From Salticus scenicus (Eukaryota; Arthropoda; Arachnida; Araneae; Salticidae), in NCBI GenBank assembly GCA_963930645.1, contig CAWVNO010000537.1:62001-126000 (forward strand): a stretch of DNA of 64,000 nt, written 5' to 3'. Below are positions 37,909 through 48,623 of the stretch, piece after piece. The translations under genes and the position numbers were made by a program. The notes under the pieces were generated by a model that had not been told where the DNA came from, did not search any database, and worked only from the letters and a program-made list of their open reading frames with translations. Every line of letters begins with the position of its first letter. Positions within the stretch are counted from its first letter, which is position 1.

Positions 37909-37958
37909 GGTAAACGGTTAAAACAACTGTGGTGACGTTCTGACGTCTCAACCTCACA

Positions 37959-37972
37959 GTCCCCCTCCAAAA
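37959..37972 (-). promoter_or_regulatory. Polypurine tract of the gypsy element
   Basis: On the minus strand TTTTGGAGGGGGAC abuts the start of the 3' LTR (TGTGAGG). A purine-rich run in this position primes plus-strand DNA synthesis in LTR elements. The role is assigned from position and composition. Confidence 0.75.
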
Positions 37973-39307
37973 AAAAATTTAGTCGGGAAAATCCCCAACG
38001 GATTTGAACGAGTAAATTTAAAGAGCTTCATTCCCTATCTAACTATCTCATATCTCTGAAGTGTGAGTGCAGCCGTCAGCTTAATTTTAACCGGATGAGA
38101 AAAACTTCAAATTTTGTTAAGTCCCTGAGCGAAAACTCGGGGACGCAAAAAAAATTACATTTACCCCGAGAACTCCGGGACTCTGACTGAGCTAAAACCA
38201 GGCTAACAGTAGGATGTACACACGTCTCCCTGTTAGGCCAGGGAGGCAAAATATTAAATTCAAACTTGATCATGCGTGTCTTTACATAGTAAGTCGCTTG
38301 GGACAAATGCGACATTTAAAGTTTGTTATAATCACAAGAATAATTGTTCTTTTTAAAGAAAAACATGAGAAAATCTTTATTAATAGGAGTGTACTGGCTG
38401 GACTGGTATCTGGAGCTTTACGTCTGCAAGGGAGATGACTAAACGGAGAATAGGATGAACTTTCTTCATACTAGAGCAGACGTCGGAATGTGCAGGCTGT
38501 CCACATCCAGGAAATAGAACTTTTGACATCAAATTAAGAGATCTTTCACTTTAGATAAAAATAGTTTTAACATCAGATTAAGAGAATAGTCATCAGAGTG
38601 TGTCTGAAATGGGAAAAACTTTTACAGTATGCATAGTAAAAAAAAATAGTTAGAATTCATCTCTGGAAGAATCTGAGACATGTTCGTCTCTGTTAACATA
38701 ATAGATAGGTTACATACAGAAATATTTATCCCTCCTTAGCTAAAGCATAAGCGGAAAAAACTGAGCAGTTAGTCTTTTTAATGTTATATGGTTAAACACG
38801 CTTTTTATGCTTATAGCTAAAAAAAAAACAGTTTTTTTCCCCTCTAAAAGTACATACAGATAAACTTTTAGACAAATATTCAAAAGTTTTACAAATACAA
38901 ATATGCAGTTTATAAATACATCATTTATAGAAAGACAAAAGAAAAAGGGGGGGAAATTTACAAAGGGGCCAAAAAAACAGTTTATATTACCAGCTTTCTG
39001 CAGGAGATGGCTACAAGGTAAAAGACTTAATACATACATAAAATAGATATTTAAGAGAGAACAAAAATGTTGACATTGAAGCAGAACATTAATTTTGATT
39101 TGAAAGTTCATGGCTAAGTTAAATTTTGTATTTTTAGTTTGGGAAAGTCCATAACTTTCGTAAGAGTTCTTAAAATATAAAGTCCCAAAAAGGCTTCAAG
39201 GTACGTCTAACATTTTGTACAGCTCTGACAGAAATGCACTTATAATCGAAAAAAAAATAAAGAACGGTATCACCTGATGTGAATTTGCAGCTGTAACTTC
39301 AGCAAGG
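37973..39307 (-). other. Gypsy 3' internal untranslated region
   Basis: About 1.3 kb between the last pol-linked frame and the polypurine tract. No envelope-like frame is present. The 123-codon open frame at 38740-39111 is a hydrophobic low-complexity shadow without domain features. Part of this stretch (about 38725-38980) is homologous to 53930-54180, which supports it being element sequence. An internal inverted pair of CTCGGGG / CCCCGAG lies near 38136-38178. Confidence 0.7.
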
Positions 39308-39625
39308 TTAGAGGTCTTGGTGAATGTTCTCGATGTACTCGTCAGCTAGGCCACAGGGTTGCAGGCTTTCAGACCGGGGTCTAGGGCTATCCCAAAAGGC
39401 TTGTACAAAGGCTTGCTCGGCAGGTGATTCATATGGCTGAGCCTGTTGTCGGAGTCTGGCTTGACACCGGGTATTGAATCGGTGGTGGAAAGAGAACTCG
39501 TCTTTGCCGATCGAGTCAGGAGCTGCTAGGAATTTCTCCATGTGCCGTCCGCTAGCTGATGAAGAGGGTGGAGGTCTTTTTCGAACCCTTGCCTTTCTCT
39601 TAGGTCGGAACGAGTCGGTGTGCAC
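39308..39625 (-). CDS. Small hypothetical ORF downstream of integrase
   Basis: A 105-residue basic then acidic frame in a different phase from pol. No known domain. KFLAAPDSIGKDE and the upstream KVLAVPDSVHTDS (the latter begins just before the ATG) look like an internal duplication. RPKRKARVRKR is strongly basic. It may be an extension of the integrase tail reached by frameshift, or a lineage-specific small ORF; sequence complexity is higher than in the surrounding DNA. It could also be chance. Confidence 0.35.
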   Translation of the reverse strand: MHTDSFRPKRKARVRKRPPPSSSASGRHMEKFLAAPDSIGKDEFSFHHRFNTRCQARLRQQAQPYESPAEQAFVQAFWDSPRPRSESLQPCGLADEYIENIHQDL

Positions 39626-39699
39626 TGAATCTGGAACTGCTAGTACCTTCTGTGGGCGATGTGTTCCAGAGGACTATGAGCAGGGGGCTTGTGGTCTTT

Positions 39700-42600
39700 T
39701 TAAATATTTATTCCAAGCTTTTTCTTTTTAATCTGCGGTATAAAAGAGCTATTAGTAAAAGAATAGTCACGTTTGCGACCAGTTTGCCTAGGAAATTTCA
39801 CATTGGAATGATTCGATGACCCACTACGAGCTCTCTTTTGTGCGACGGGTCTGCTAACACTAGATCGATCAGTGGAAGTGCCCTGAACAGATTGTTCGGG
39901 TGTTGTAGGAGTAGGTAGTTTATCAGCTGTACAAGAATCAGGAGCACTAGGCTGGGACGTGAGGTTAGGCGTAAAGACGGACTGTTCGTCAGGTGGGTTT
40001 GAACCCTGCACGCTATCACTATCAAGAGTTTCAGCATATGATTGAGTGCGCTCTTTAAAAATGCGTATCTGATCAATGTTTATGGTTGTGGGGGTGCCGT
40101 TAAAATCAATTGCCAAATTATTATTTTCTATCTTTAAAACAGAGAGAGGCCCAATGAATTTTGGCCCAAATTTAGCTACTTTAGAATCTTTTTTAGAGCT
40201 AAAAAAATGTGATACTAGGAGTATTTTATCTCCCACTTTTACTTCTAAAATTCTACGTTTAAGGTTATAATATACAGCTTGTTGCTCTTGAGCTTTTCTT
40301 AAATTTCTCTGAACATCTGGTAGCAATTCTTCAATATTTCGCGTAATAAATTGAGATGCGTTTTGCTGTACTAATACCAGTTTTTGAAAGGGGGTCAGAA
40401 TCTTTCTGCCCAAAAACAATTCAGCGGGAGTTTTTCCTGTTGCATCACTTACCGCTGTACGAATTGCATAGCCAAAATGATAGAGAAACTGATCCCAATT
40501 TTCATGATTTTGACCAATGAACGTCGCAATCATGTTAATTAAAGTTCTATTAACACGTTCGGCCTGATTAGCTTGCGGCCGATATGGAACCGTGAAGACG
40601 TGTTTAATTTCGAGTGTATCTCAAAGTGCCTTAAAAACATTACTTATAAACTGAGGACCATGGTCCGTTACAATTTGAAGGGGGGCGCCGTAACGAGAAA
40701 TATAATTATTAAAGAAGGCAGTGGCCACTGCTTGTGCCGAAGCTTTACGTAAAGGCACAAATTCAACCCATTTACTAAAATAATCCACCATAACTAACAC
40801 ATAACGAAATCTTTTTGGTTTAGAGAGGGGGTAAGGACCGATTAAGTCGAGTCCAAGAATTTGATTTGGAAAATCAACTTTAATAGGAATTAATTTACCG
40901 GCCGGCTTTACATTTTTATAATTATATTGCTGGCACAAGCGACAACTCGAAACATATTCATTAACAAACTTCCTCACTTTAGGAAAGTAACAGGCATCTT
41001 TGAGCTTTTTATAAGTTTTCCTAATGCCAAAGTGCCCCGAAATTGGAGAGTCATGAAACTCAAATAGGATGGCTTGACGAAGAGATTGGGTAATTACAAC
41101 TCGTAATTCGCCATAAGATGATAATAATTTTGAATAAAAAAGCAAGCCATCGATTAAAGAAAAAGATTGGGACCAGTTTAAGGCAATGGCTGATTCAATT
41201 AATGAAACTGACTCAGGATCGTCTAAATACTTATAGATTAATCCAAATTCGGGATCATTTTTTTGTTCTTGGATTAATTGATCTCTCGAATTTAACACAG
41301 ATGCTGGCATAAGCGCTAAAGCTACTTTTTCCTGATCAGATACGAATTTATCGTTTAAGGTAGGTACTAGATTTGTAGAAGCACATTGGTTTACTTGTTC
41401 ACTTTCAATTTCCTTTACACGAGTTTCAGTCATGTTTGCTAATATTTCGGATTGAACCGGTTCAGCCTTTAAATGCGAATGATGAATAAATGAGGCTTTA
41501 ACAGTAGAATTTAACTGATCATTCTTTTCATTTAAAGCAAGGGTTTAATCTAACCCATTACATTCAATCTTATTTTCTTGAGTTTGAGTAGTACGTGAAA
41601 GAACGTCAGCTATGATATTGTCAGAACCAGGTCGGTGTTCGATGTTTATATTGAAGTTAGATAACTTAAGAGTCCATCGAATCATGCGAGGGGAGAGGTT
41701 CTTTCCAGTTGTTAACCGAGTTAATGCTGCATGATCCGTAACAACTGTTACTGGAAGTTGCGTAAAATATAAACGAAATTTTTGCAGTCCCCAAAGCACT
41801 GCTAAACATTCACGTTCAGTTACTGGATAATTTCTTTCTGCAGCGTTAAGCGTACGGGACGCATATGCTATTGGGCGGCCTTCTTGGCTTAAAACGGCAC
41901 CAATGCCGTACGAAGAAGCATCAGTAGCTACTTGAAATTTAATATTATAATTAGGATGAGCTAGTACAGGAGGAGCGCTAAGTATAGTTTTTAACTTATC
42001 AAATGCTTCTTGTGCTTCATTTGACCAGTGAAATTTAACTCTTTTCCTTTTGAGTTTAAAGAGGGACTCGCATATGTGAGCAATATTAGGTATAGATTTC
42101 CCATACCAAGCACACATGCCTAGAAATCTTGAAACTTGTTTGGAAGTTGTAGGAGGGGGCATGTTTAAAACTGGCTGAACTTTTTCATTATCTACAGAAA
42201 TACCAGCAGGCGTTATTTTGACGCCTAGGTACTTAATTTCCTGTCGTGCAAAATGGCACTTAGAGGAATTCAAAGTTAATCCTGCATTTTGCAGTAGAGT
42301 AAAAACAGTTTTTAAATGATCTAAATGCTCATTGTAAGATGAGGACGTGATTATTATATCATCGAGATAAACATGTACAAATTTATTCAAAACAGGTTTA
42401 AGAATAGTTTCCATAGCTTTTTGGAATGTTGCCACAACCCCTGAACATCCGAAATTCATTCGTTTAAAACTAAACGTGCCATTTTTAGTTATAAACGCTG
42501 TTTTTGATATATCAGCGGGTTTCATTGCAATTTGAAAATAACCCGATGTCAGATCGAGAGTAGACTTAAAATTGGTCGTTGTGATATGAGCTAACAAAGC

Positions 42601-43452
42601 ATCAATTATAGGCAAGGGATACTGAGGATATTGTGTAATAGAATTTAGTTTACGATAATCGAAAGCAAATCTCCATGCCTCAGGGTCAGTAACAGTTTTA
42701 CCATTTTTCTTACGACATAAAACAACAGGAGATGCGTAAGGAGAAGTTACAGGCATAATAATATCATTTTGCAACATTTTATCAATATGCCAATTTATAA
42801 TATCTTGTTTGGCTTGATCATAACGATAAGGCTTACTAAAGACTGGTTTATTAGTTCCAGTGTCAATTTCATGGCAAACAACATGGGTTAAGCCAGGTGT
42901 CTCAGAGAATAACTGTTTAAACTGCTTAAGAAAATTAACAAAATCAATTTTTTCAATATGAGTGAGGGCACTTTCCTCTAAATTAACAATTAACTCTGTC
43001 GGCTCTACAGGTTTAGAATTTGACTTAGAATCATCAATATGTAAAGATTTATTGGCAAAATTTATTTCAACATTATTTGCTTTCATAAAGTCTAACCCTA
43101 TAATGCAGGGATGCTGAAGATTGTCGATGACGTAAAAAGGCCAATTAACACTTAAATTATGAATTTTAACATTCAGGCTGACTTCGTCTCTATTAACACA
43201 GGACTTGCCTTGAGCCGTTGTAATATTTAAATTTGTCCGCTTTAAAGGTTTAAAGTCAAAATACTTTTTATAAGTTTCATATGCTAGAAAGGAGCGTTCA
43301 GCACCAGTGTCCCAATAAGTAGGTATGAAAATATCATGAATTATTGCATTCAAATTAGGAAGGTCCACCGGACTGATACAAATTGTGTCTAAACATATGG
43401 AGGTGGTTGAGTTATTCAGTGGCTGTTGACCCTCCTCACAAGAGCCACTTAC
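39700..43452 (-). pseudogene. pol: Gypsy pol: protease, RT, RNase H, integrase (two in-frame stops)
   Basis: One continuous frame runs from about 43452, in the -1 phase relative to gag, to a stop at 39700. Residue numbers count from 43368. Protease has DTGA at 20-23 and IIGLDF at 89-94. RT spans about 180-400 with FDYRKLN, LDLTSGYFQI and the catalytic YLDD at 334-337. RNase H shows ATDAS (481-485), E520, TDHAAL and IADVLSR. After a TAA at 41547-41545 the frame continues into an integrase with a zinc finger (H-x6-H, then C-x2-C in SSCRLCQQ), then GLDLIGP, TDHGPQF and the glutamate of QAERVNRT. A TGA at 40623-40621 falls between the last two catalytic residues. The tail is basic (KRARSG, IKKKK). 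The two stops would separate RT from integrase and cut the integrase core. Confidence 0.95.
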
Positions 43453-44009
43453 TCGTTTAACTGACGACTCTGGTTATTACGAGAGTTACGAAAATTTCTG
43501 TTATTTCTATCAGCTCGAGAAAAGTTTTGAGACTGATTTTGATTAGAACGATCGTTCCGAGAATTTTAAAAGTTATTACGCCTTGTCTGCGGCGATTGAC
43601 GTTCTTGCTGATAGCGATTGAAATTTTGAGGGAGGGTGAAATTTTCACGCCTAGAATTTTGCATATTTCCATTACCCCGTTGGCGATTAAAGGTGTTTTC
43701 CGCCCTTGGAGGGTGTCGTTCTTGATATTTAGCTACGGTTTGAAACAGACTGTCGTAAGAAGTGACAGGTTTCAGATCAAGGTAATCTTGAATAGGAATA
43801 GTCAAAAGCGGGGTTATGATTTCCATTGCAGCGGCAAAAGATAAAACTAAATCCAGCTGCTTTATAATGTCGAATTTACGTAATAAAAAGGTGGTAGGTT
43901 TGTCATAAAACGACATCTGTGTCGTATAGAGTTCTTGACGGAGTTTGGTTTTATCCACAATAGAAGAGAATGAATTTTTAATTTTGAGCTTCAAAAAATT
44001 TAAGTACAT
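43449..44009 (-). pseudogene. gag: Gypsy gag, shortened, one in-frame stop
   Basis: From an ATG at 44009 the frame gives MYLNFLKLKIKNSF, a helical segment (LRQELYTTQMSFYDKPTTFL), and AAAMEIITPLLTIPIQDYLD, which resembles the capsid C-terminal region of spider and insect gypsy elements. It ends with an R/N/Q-rich tail (ERQSPQTRRNN, RNNRNFRNSRNNQ) that probably binds RNA. A TAA at 43568-43566 interrupts the tail, and the frame ends at 43449. At about 187 codons it is much shorter than usual gypsy gag proteins, and the distance from the primer site is only about 50 bp, so the N-terminal capsid half is probably deleted. No zinc knuckle is visible. Confidence 0.75.
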
Positions 44010-44056
44010 TGTTTGAGCCAGTAAAATAAACACGAGGTGGGGGGGGGATGTCGAAC

Positions 44057-44070
44057 TGAGTTGGGCGCCA
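44057..44070 (-). promoter_or_regulatory. Primer binding site (tRNA-Lys type)
   Basis: On the minus strand TGGCGCCCAACTCA lies 1 bp from the 5' LTR edge. TGGCGCCCAAC matches the complement of the 3' end of arthropod tRNA-Lys plus CCA. The match beyond 11 bases is weak. Confidence 0.75.
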
Positions 44071-44071
44071 C

Positions 44072-45700
44072 TGGGGAGTTTGCGTTCCTGCAAACTACTC
44101 CTGTTGCGTTCCTGCAAACTCCCTCCATCTTAACTTAAATACTTAGATTACTAAGAAAACCAGAGACGTGAATTGAACAAACAATAAAAGTTTATTGGAA
44201 CCAGATTAATGGGAGGGCGGCCTGGAACTAGCTCTTAGCTCAGTCAGCGTACTATTAAATCAAAAATATATAAATCAACAATTTAATTATCTTAAATATC
44301 TCACCACAGCAGATAGTCGAAGGCGTAGAGACGGTCGCACTCGTACTCCAATACTACGGCTTCACTATGGGACAGAGGATTCCCTTCTGCCCCAGCTTGA
44401 ACTTTCCGAAAACTAGTAGACACTCACAACACTCAACACTACTTAACTTCACGCCCCTAAAACTCCACTGCCCTACTTCTCTATATCCGTAAAACTAAGA
44501 TTCATCACAACCACTATAATAATCTTCCAACATCCACTATACCAGGGGTGGCCAACCCGCGGCCCGCGGGCCGCATGCGGCCCACCACGTAGTATCTTGC
44601 GTCCCGCGAGGAGGCTAACGATATTTAATGTGACAACTTTGGTTAACGGATCAAAAATTAATAAATACGTTCAGACTTTTTGAATATCTTTCAACGATCA
44701 TTCGAATATCTTTCAACGATTGTTGTAGCTAAAAACTTTTGTAATGAAATATTATTAGATCCATTATTCATTCTTTTTATTATAGTTCTAATATATAATC
44801 ATCAATTTTTCACGATTCTCTTGTTAGCTTGTGAATGAAAATTATTTAAATTAATGTATTCTGCTTCGAATTTTCACCCTGCTCTTCTCCGGGAAAAGTA
44901 TATACATGCATGAATCATATACTCAAAAACATATATGCACATATGCATATGTAATGTTGATAAAATGAAATTTCAATTAATTTTTGGGGAAAACATGGAT
45001 TAATGTTTATTACTTATTTGCATCACCATATTTAAACAAATTATGTGAAAAATTGAAAGAAACATGTAAATTATACCATCTTCTGGGCTGATTTGATACA
45101 AATAATCCAAAAAGCTTGTCGAAATTTGGGGTTGCCTTTGAAAAAAATGAAGTTGATGCCAGTTTTAATATGTAGACACCCCTTACGCAAAATCTAACTA
45201 AGCCTTATTACTAATCGATCGGCACTAGCCGAATGTATCTATACTAATTTACGACGAAATTAGTAGGGAAAGAAGGGCGGGGTGGGGGGAGCTTTTTTTT
45301 ACTGTACATACGGTGCGGCCCGAATTAATAAAATAGATTTCCAATGTGGCCCACCAAGTGTTTCGGGTTGGACAGGCCTGCACTATACGATCATCCAACA
45401 TCCACTATACGATCCTCCAACATCCACTATATCTACTAAAACCATCTCTATTTTTATACTTCTTCCTACACCCTCCTTTCACTACATTTCAATCCGTACT
45501 TTTAAAAATCACTTCTAATTTATCTAATATTCAAAATCTAAGTCTTTTAATGCAGCACCCTGCAGACCCAAAACTACTCCGACCTCAACCGTTACCGAGT
45601 CACTGACGACGGAGTGATTTTAACCGTCCCCACTTCCTACCTTGCTGGATCCAGCTTAATTAAAACAACTGTGGTGACGTTCTGACGTCTCAACCTCACA
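44072..45700 (-). repeat. Gypsy 5' LTR, split by hAT element
   Basis: LTR sequence is 44072-44542 plus 45389-45700 (about 783 bp). It is about 56 bp longer than the other LTR. Three changes account for this by eye: a 27 bp duplication of TGCGTTCCTGCAAACT, one extra CCAACATCCACTATA unit of about 22 bp, and a 7 bp insertion near 45562. Otherwise it is close to identical to the 3' LTR. It preserves the empty TTAA site used by piggyBac in the partner LTR. Confidence 0.93.
44543..45380. mobile_element. Non-autonomous hAT element
   Basis: An 838 bp element is flanked by the perfect 8 bp duplication CACTATAC (44535-44542 and 45381-45388). Terminal repeats are CAGGGGTGGCCAACC and, read inward from the right, CAGGCCTGTCCAACC. 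Just inside the left end is the GGCCCGCGGGCCGCATGCGG block familiar from a widespread hAT group; GTGCGGCCCG and ATGTGGCCCACCA recur near the right end. The interior is AT-rich with no hAT transposase frame, so it depends on an enzyme from elsewhere. Confidence 0.92.
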
Positions 45701-45860
45701 ATGTTTTCATACGTAAACAATATTTATTTTATAATAATGTCAATCATTGAAAATAAAATTAAAAAAGGAATGAACAGTTTTTTTTTCTTTTTTTTTACTA
45801 AAGAATGCTTTGGAAGAACCTGATTTGAAAATACTTAATATGAATTCTGTAATTAAAAAT

Positions 45861-45938
45861 AAGTATCCTCTAGATAAAATATACATAAGTATCCTCTAGA
45901 TAAAATATACATAAGTATCCTCTAGATAAAATATCAGA
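45861..45938 (+). repeat. 26 bp minisatellite, three copies
   Basis: AAGTATCCTCTAGATAAAAT ATACAT repeats at 45861, 45887 and 45913; the third copy ends differently. Confidence 0.95.
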
Positions 45939-45939
45939 T

Positions 45940-46995
45940 AAATTTTAAGGTCATATCTTCATATAAAAGTGTGCTTTATGGTATATATATATATATATAT
46001 ATATATAATGACACTATGTAATATTATCCTTCAAAGTCAAGCATTTTTAACCTGCAAACCTACGGTTTCATACCACTAGGTCAATGCAGTATTTTTGGCA
46101 GTATACTTGCCTGAAGGAAAATTTTATCCTCTTAGAGAAAGCAATGTTATGTTTACAAATACCAATATATTCTACAAATTACGAATTTTCATTGGGATCT
46201 GTATAATTAATTAGAGCTGTATAGCTAATTAATTAAAATCATTTTTTTATATACAGAGTAGAATGAAAATATTTATTTTTCAGCTTCGGGGTCTCTACAG
46301 TGAAAATTAATAAACGGAATTGAACCAAATTCCATACGCGGACTGGGGAAAGCGTGTGGGCAGGATTTGTGCATGAAAGAGGTAATAGCACCAAAAGATA
46401 GTTTTTGGTGCTGCTGTCACGTACGCACTAAGGACTTTGCATAATCTAGTATGATTATACCAATTTTCTTGTCCTTACATGACAGTGGCACCCTTCATTG
46501 GCGGACAACGATAGCTGGCCTTTTTTAAAAAAAGAACAGCTATCGTTTACTCAGCAGTTCTTTCTTTGAATACTGATATGTGCTTAAAATTCATCCTACC
46601 ACAATTGAGTGTGCTTTACTCTTATAGTTCTTTACATGAGAGAGTATAGTACTGCTGCAGATGTATGATTAAAAAAAAATCGAGCAAATTAGATCGCTAG
46701 GTGTTAGATCTGATAGAAGAGGAAAATTAATATTAGAGAAAGAAGTAACAGAAGTTGCCACTGAAAAGTTCAAATGCACTAGATCTATGAAAGCTCTAAG
46801 AGCTCGTACAGTAACACGCCAAAAAAATACCTTAAGATACTGTCTGGAAAATCTTACAGAAAATGCTACTTTTTTTTTTTTCTTATCCTTATAAGACATT
46901 TTATAGCTTTACTCAAATGGTATTCCAAGTTTGTGTGATGGCTATCATGCAATCTGTTCACACTGATATTATGTGCTATTACTCAAATATCTCAT
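45940..46995. other. No supported gene
   Basis: (TA)n at about 45981-46008. The part from about 46290 to 46880 is less AT-rich and may be old coding remnants (for example codons around 46690-46870 lack stops in one plus frame for a while), but I recognise no domain. Confidence 0.5.
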
Positions 46996-46996
46996 G

Positions 46997-47110
46997 CTAA
47001 AAGGCCTCAATATATTCTATCAGGCTTAGATCGGAACTACTCGTCCACCAGCCAATTGAATAAATTCCATGAATTACATTCAACAAAGAATTTTGTTTCT
47101 TAGAAGCATG
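46997..47110 (-). pseudogene. Decayed Tc1-like transposase C-terminal fragment
   Basis: The minus-strand frame reads IHGIYSIGWWTSSSDLSLIE YIEAF. This lines up with the Tc1-family block around the last catalytic residue (W-P-x-x-S-P-D-L-N-P-I-E-x-x-W), with WWTSSSDLSLIEYI in place of the consensus. Only about 25 residues are convincing and several key residues are substituted (both prolines lost). A nearby ACATATTTGTCGGACAAATA palindrome at about 47189-47210 could be part of the same relic. Chance similarity cannot be excluded. Confidence 0.4.
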
Positions 47111-47249
47111 CATGGAAGCGTTTTTTGGAATAGATAAATTTCTAAAGTAATTACTGGCAACCGATGTAGCAACGTTGCGCCTGATAATACAACATATTTG
47201 TCGGACAAATATGTTGATCAACATATTTTGTTGTCAACTACAACACCAT

Positions 47250-48585
47250 TTTGTAGATGACAAAAATCATTGGAATAGTTATATTAACTGAAAATGTGCC
47301 GCAGATATCTTTAATTTACCCTCACATTTTTGTGTTTGGAAAAAGTGTCTTTCAATTGACGCATATTATACAAACGTAATAAAAAAACATTTCATCAATC
47401 AAGAATGGACATTTTTTAGTCCGAAAGAATCACATTTATGAACATAACATTAATATTTTATATCAAATATTTGGTTACTTATTCAAAACTCTTTAAAAAA
47501 TCGTTCTTTTCTGTCGATAAGTAAGAATTTTTCCCTCTCATTTTACATTCTCATTCCATTCATTTGAGGTTATTAAAAAAAAAAAAAAAAAAACTACAAT
47601 TTTAAATATTTTGTTTTTGTTTCTTATAAATTTCTAACACATTTAATACACATTCTTTAAAAGCAAGACTTTTCTGTTTTTAAAAGGTAGAAAGATTGTA
47701 AAGATATGGAACCTCACTTAAACACTTCTGAATCTAAGTGTTCGAAATCGAGCTGAGCTTATCCAAAAGTGATAGGTTTCAAGACACAAGGCATTCAAAT
47801 CTCACTTCAGTTCTCGATAGTAACGGAAAAAAGTGTAATTTATCCATGGACGAGTTGTGTTTGTGTAAGAGAAATTTGTCAGTTGATTTAGTTTAGCTTG
47901 GTAATTGATTCCATTGGAAATGCGAGAAGTGTTAAAGAAAGTTGCGAATGTTTTTGGATTCAGTTGATATCAGTATTTTTAGGTTAGATGTTTTAAGGAA
48001 AATGTAAATTGTTTATCCCCAATTGGTATCTTAATAGGATCTTCCAAAATTATGGAAATGTGCTTTCGACAATGCGGATCGAGCTTTTTATGTCATGCGA
48101 TTCTATTACGCTTCTGACGTCTGTGAAGGTTTATCATTTTGTAAAGAAAAAGTAATGCAATATCTCTCCTCTTGCAAAGTTAGAAATTGAGGTTATCCGT
48201 TTTAATCCAAGTTTGGAAAGGCGTGAATTTTATAGATTTCTTTAAGATTAAGATCTGTTTTAAATTTAGTTAAGTGAAAGTTGAATATCAAGTATGAAAG
48301 CCCGGCCTTACCCTTTACTTAGAGTTCGAAATAAAAAGAGTTAGTTCTTATTCAATTTGTCTTCATTTGAGTTACACAGACATTATTAGTAGTAAAGATG
48401 GTAGAACATCAAGAGGCAGCAAGCAAGCCTTTATAAGATAACTTCCCTCCGTCATTCTAGGTAATTCTTGAGGATATGACAAAAGTATAAATTTTGTTTA
48501 GAAACCCATTCTTTGTATTTTAAACGGGTATTTTTCGCTTGAAATGACCAATTTCATTATAATTTTACATGCAGTTGTCCTTATA

Positions 48586-48623
<38 letters not shown>

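Larger units (their letters stand above)
34933..37917 (-). mobile_element. piggyBac element inserted in the gypsy LTR
   Basis: A 2985 bp element lies between TTAA duplications (34929-34932 and 37918-37921). The inner ends are CCGTTTAAACGCC on the left and, read inward from the right, CCGTTTACCCGCC, giving 13 bp terminal repeats with two mismatches. The unoccupied site CTTAATTAAAACAACTG is present in the other LTR at about 45655-45671, which fixes both boundaries. It encodes a piggyBac transposase on the minus strand and has three internal copies of a 24-25 bp palindrome-containing motif near its ends. The transposase has two frameshifts, so this copy is probably inactive unless helped in trans. 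Confidence 0.95.
34243..37958 (-). repeat. Gypsy 3' LTR, split by piggyBac
   Basis: LTR sequence occupies 34243-34932 and 37922-37958 (about 727 bp). The two parts are collinear with the right-hand LTR at 44072-45700. Contains two CCAACATCCACTATA repeats near 34673-34710; the other LTR has three. On the minus strand it starts TGTGAGGTTGAGACG and ends with CTCCACA. Confidence 0.93.
34243..45700 (-). mobile_element. Ty3/gypsy LTR retrotransposon carrying piggyBac and hAT insertions
   Basis: The full span has plus-strand outer ends TGTGGAGTTTGCG and CAACCTCACA, and the target duplication ATGT at 34239-34242 and 45701-45704. The minus-strand order is 5' LTR, tRNA-Lys-type primer site, gag, pol (protease-RT-RNase H-integrase), a long 3' untranslated stretch, polypurine tract and 3' LTR. 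Removing the two later insertions leaves about 7.6 kb. No envelope frame was found. Frameshift and stop lesions make this copy non-functional, but the LTRs remain very similar, suggesting a fairly recent insertion. Confidence 0.95.

Noticed and set aside
38740..39111. Hydrophobic 123-residue frame in the gypsy 3' region as a possible envelope protein
   Set aside because: No signal peptide plus cleavage-site arrangement, no cysteine pattern of an envelope, and the related fragment at 53.9 kb does not keep the frame open.
39474..39731. Plus-strand 85-residue cysteine-containing frame
   Set aside because: It lies antisense to the integrase tail and the small downstream ORF; most likely a shadow.
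45282..45606. Plus-strand frames across the right edge of the hAT element
   Set aside because: They run across the hAT/LTR junction, so they cannot be an ancestral gene.
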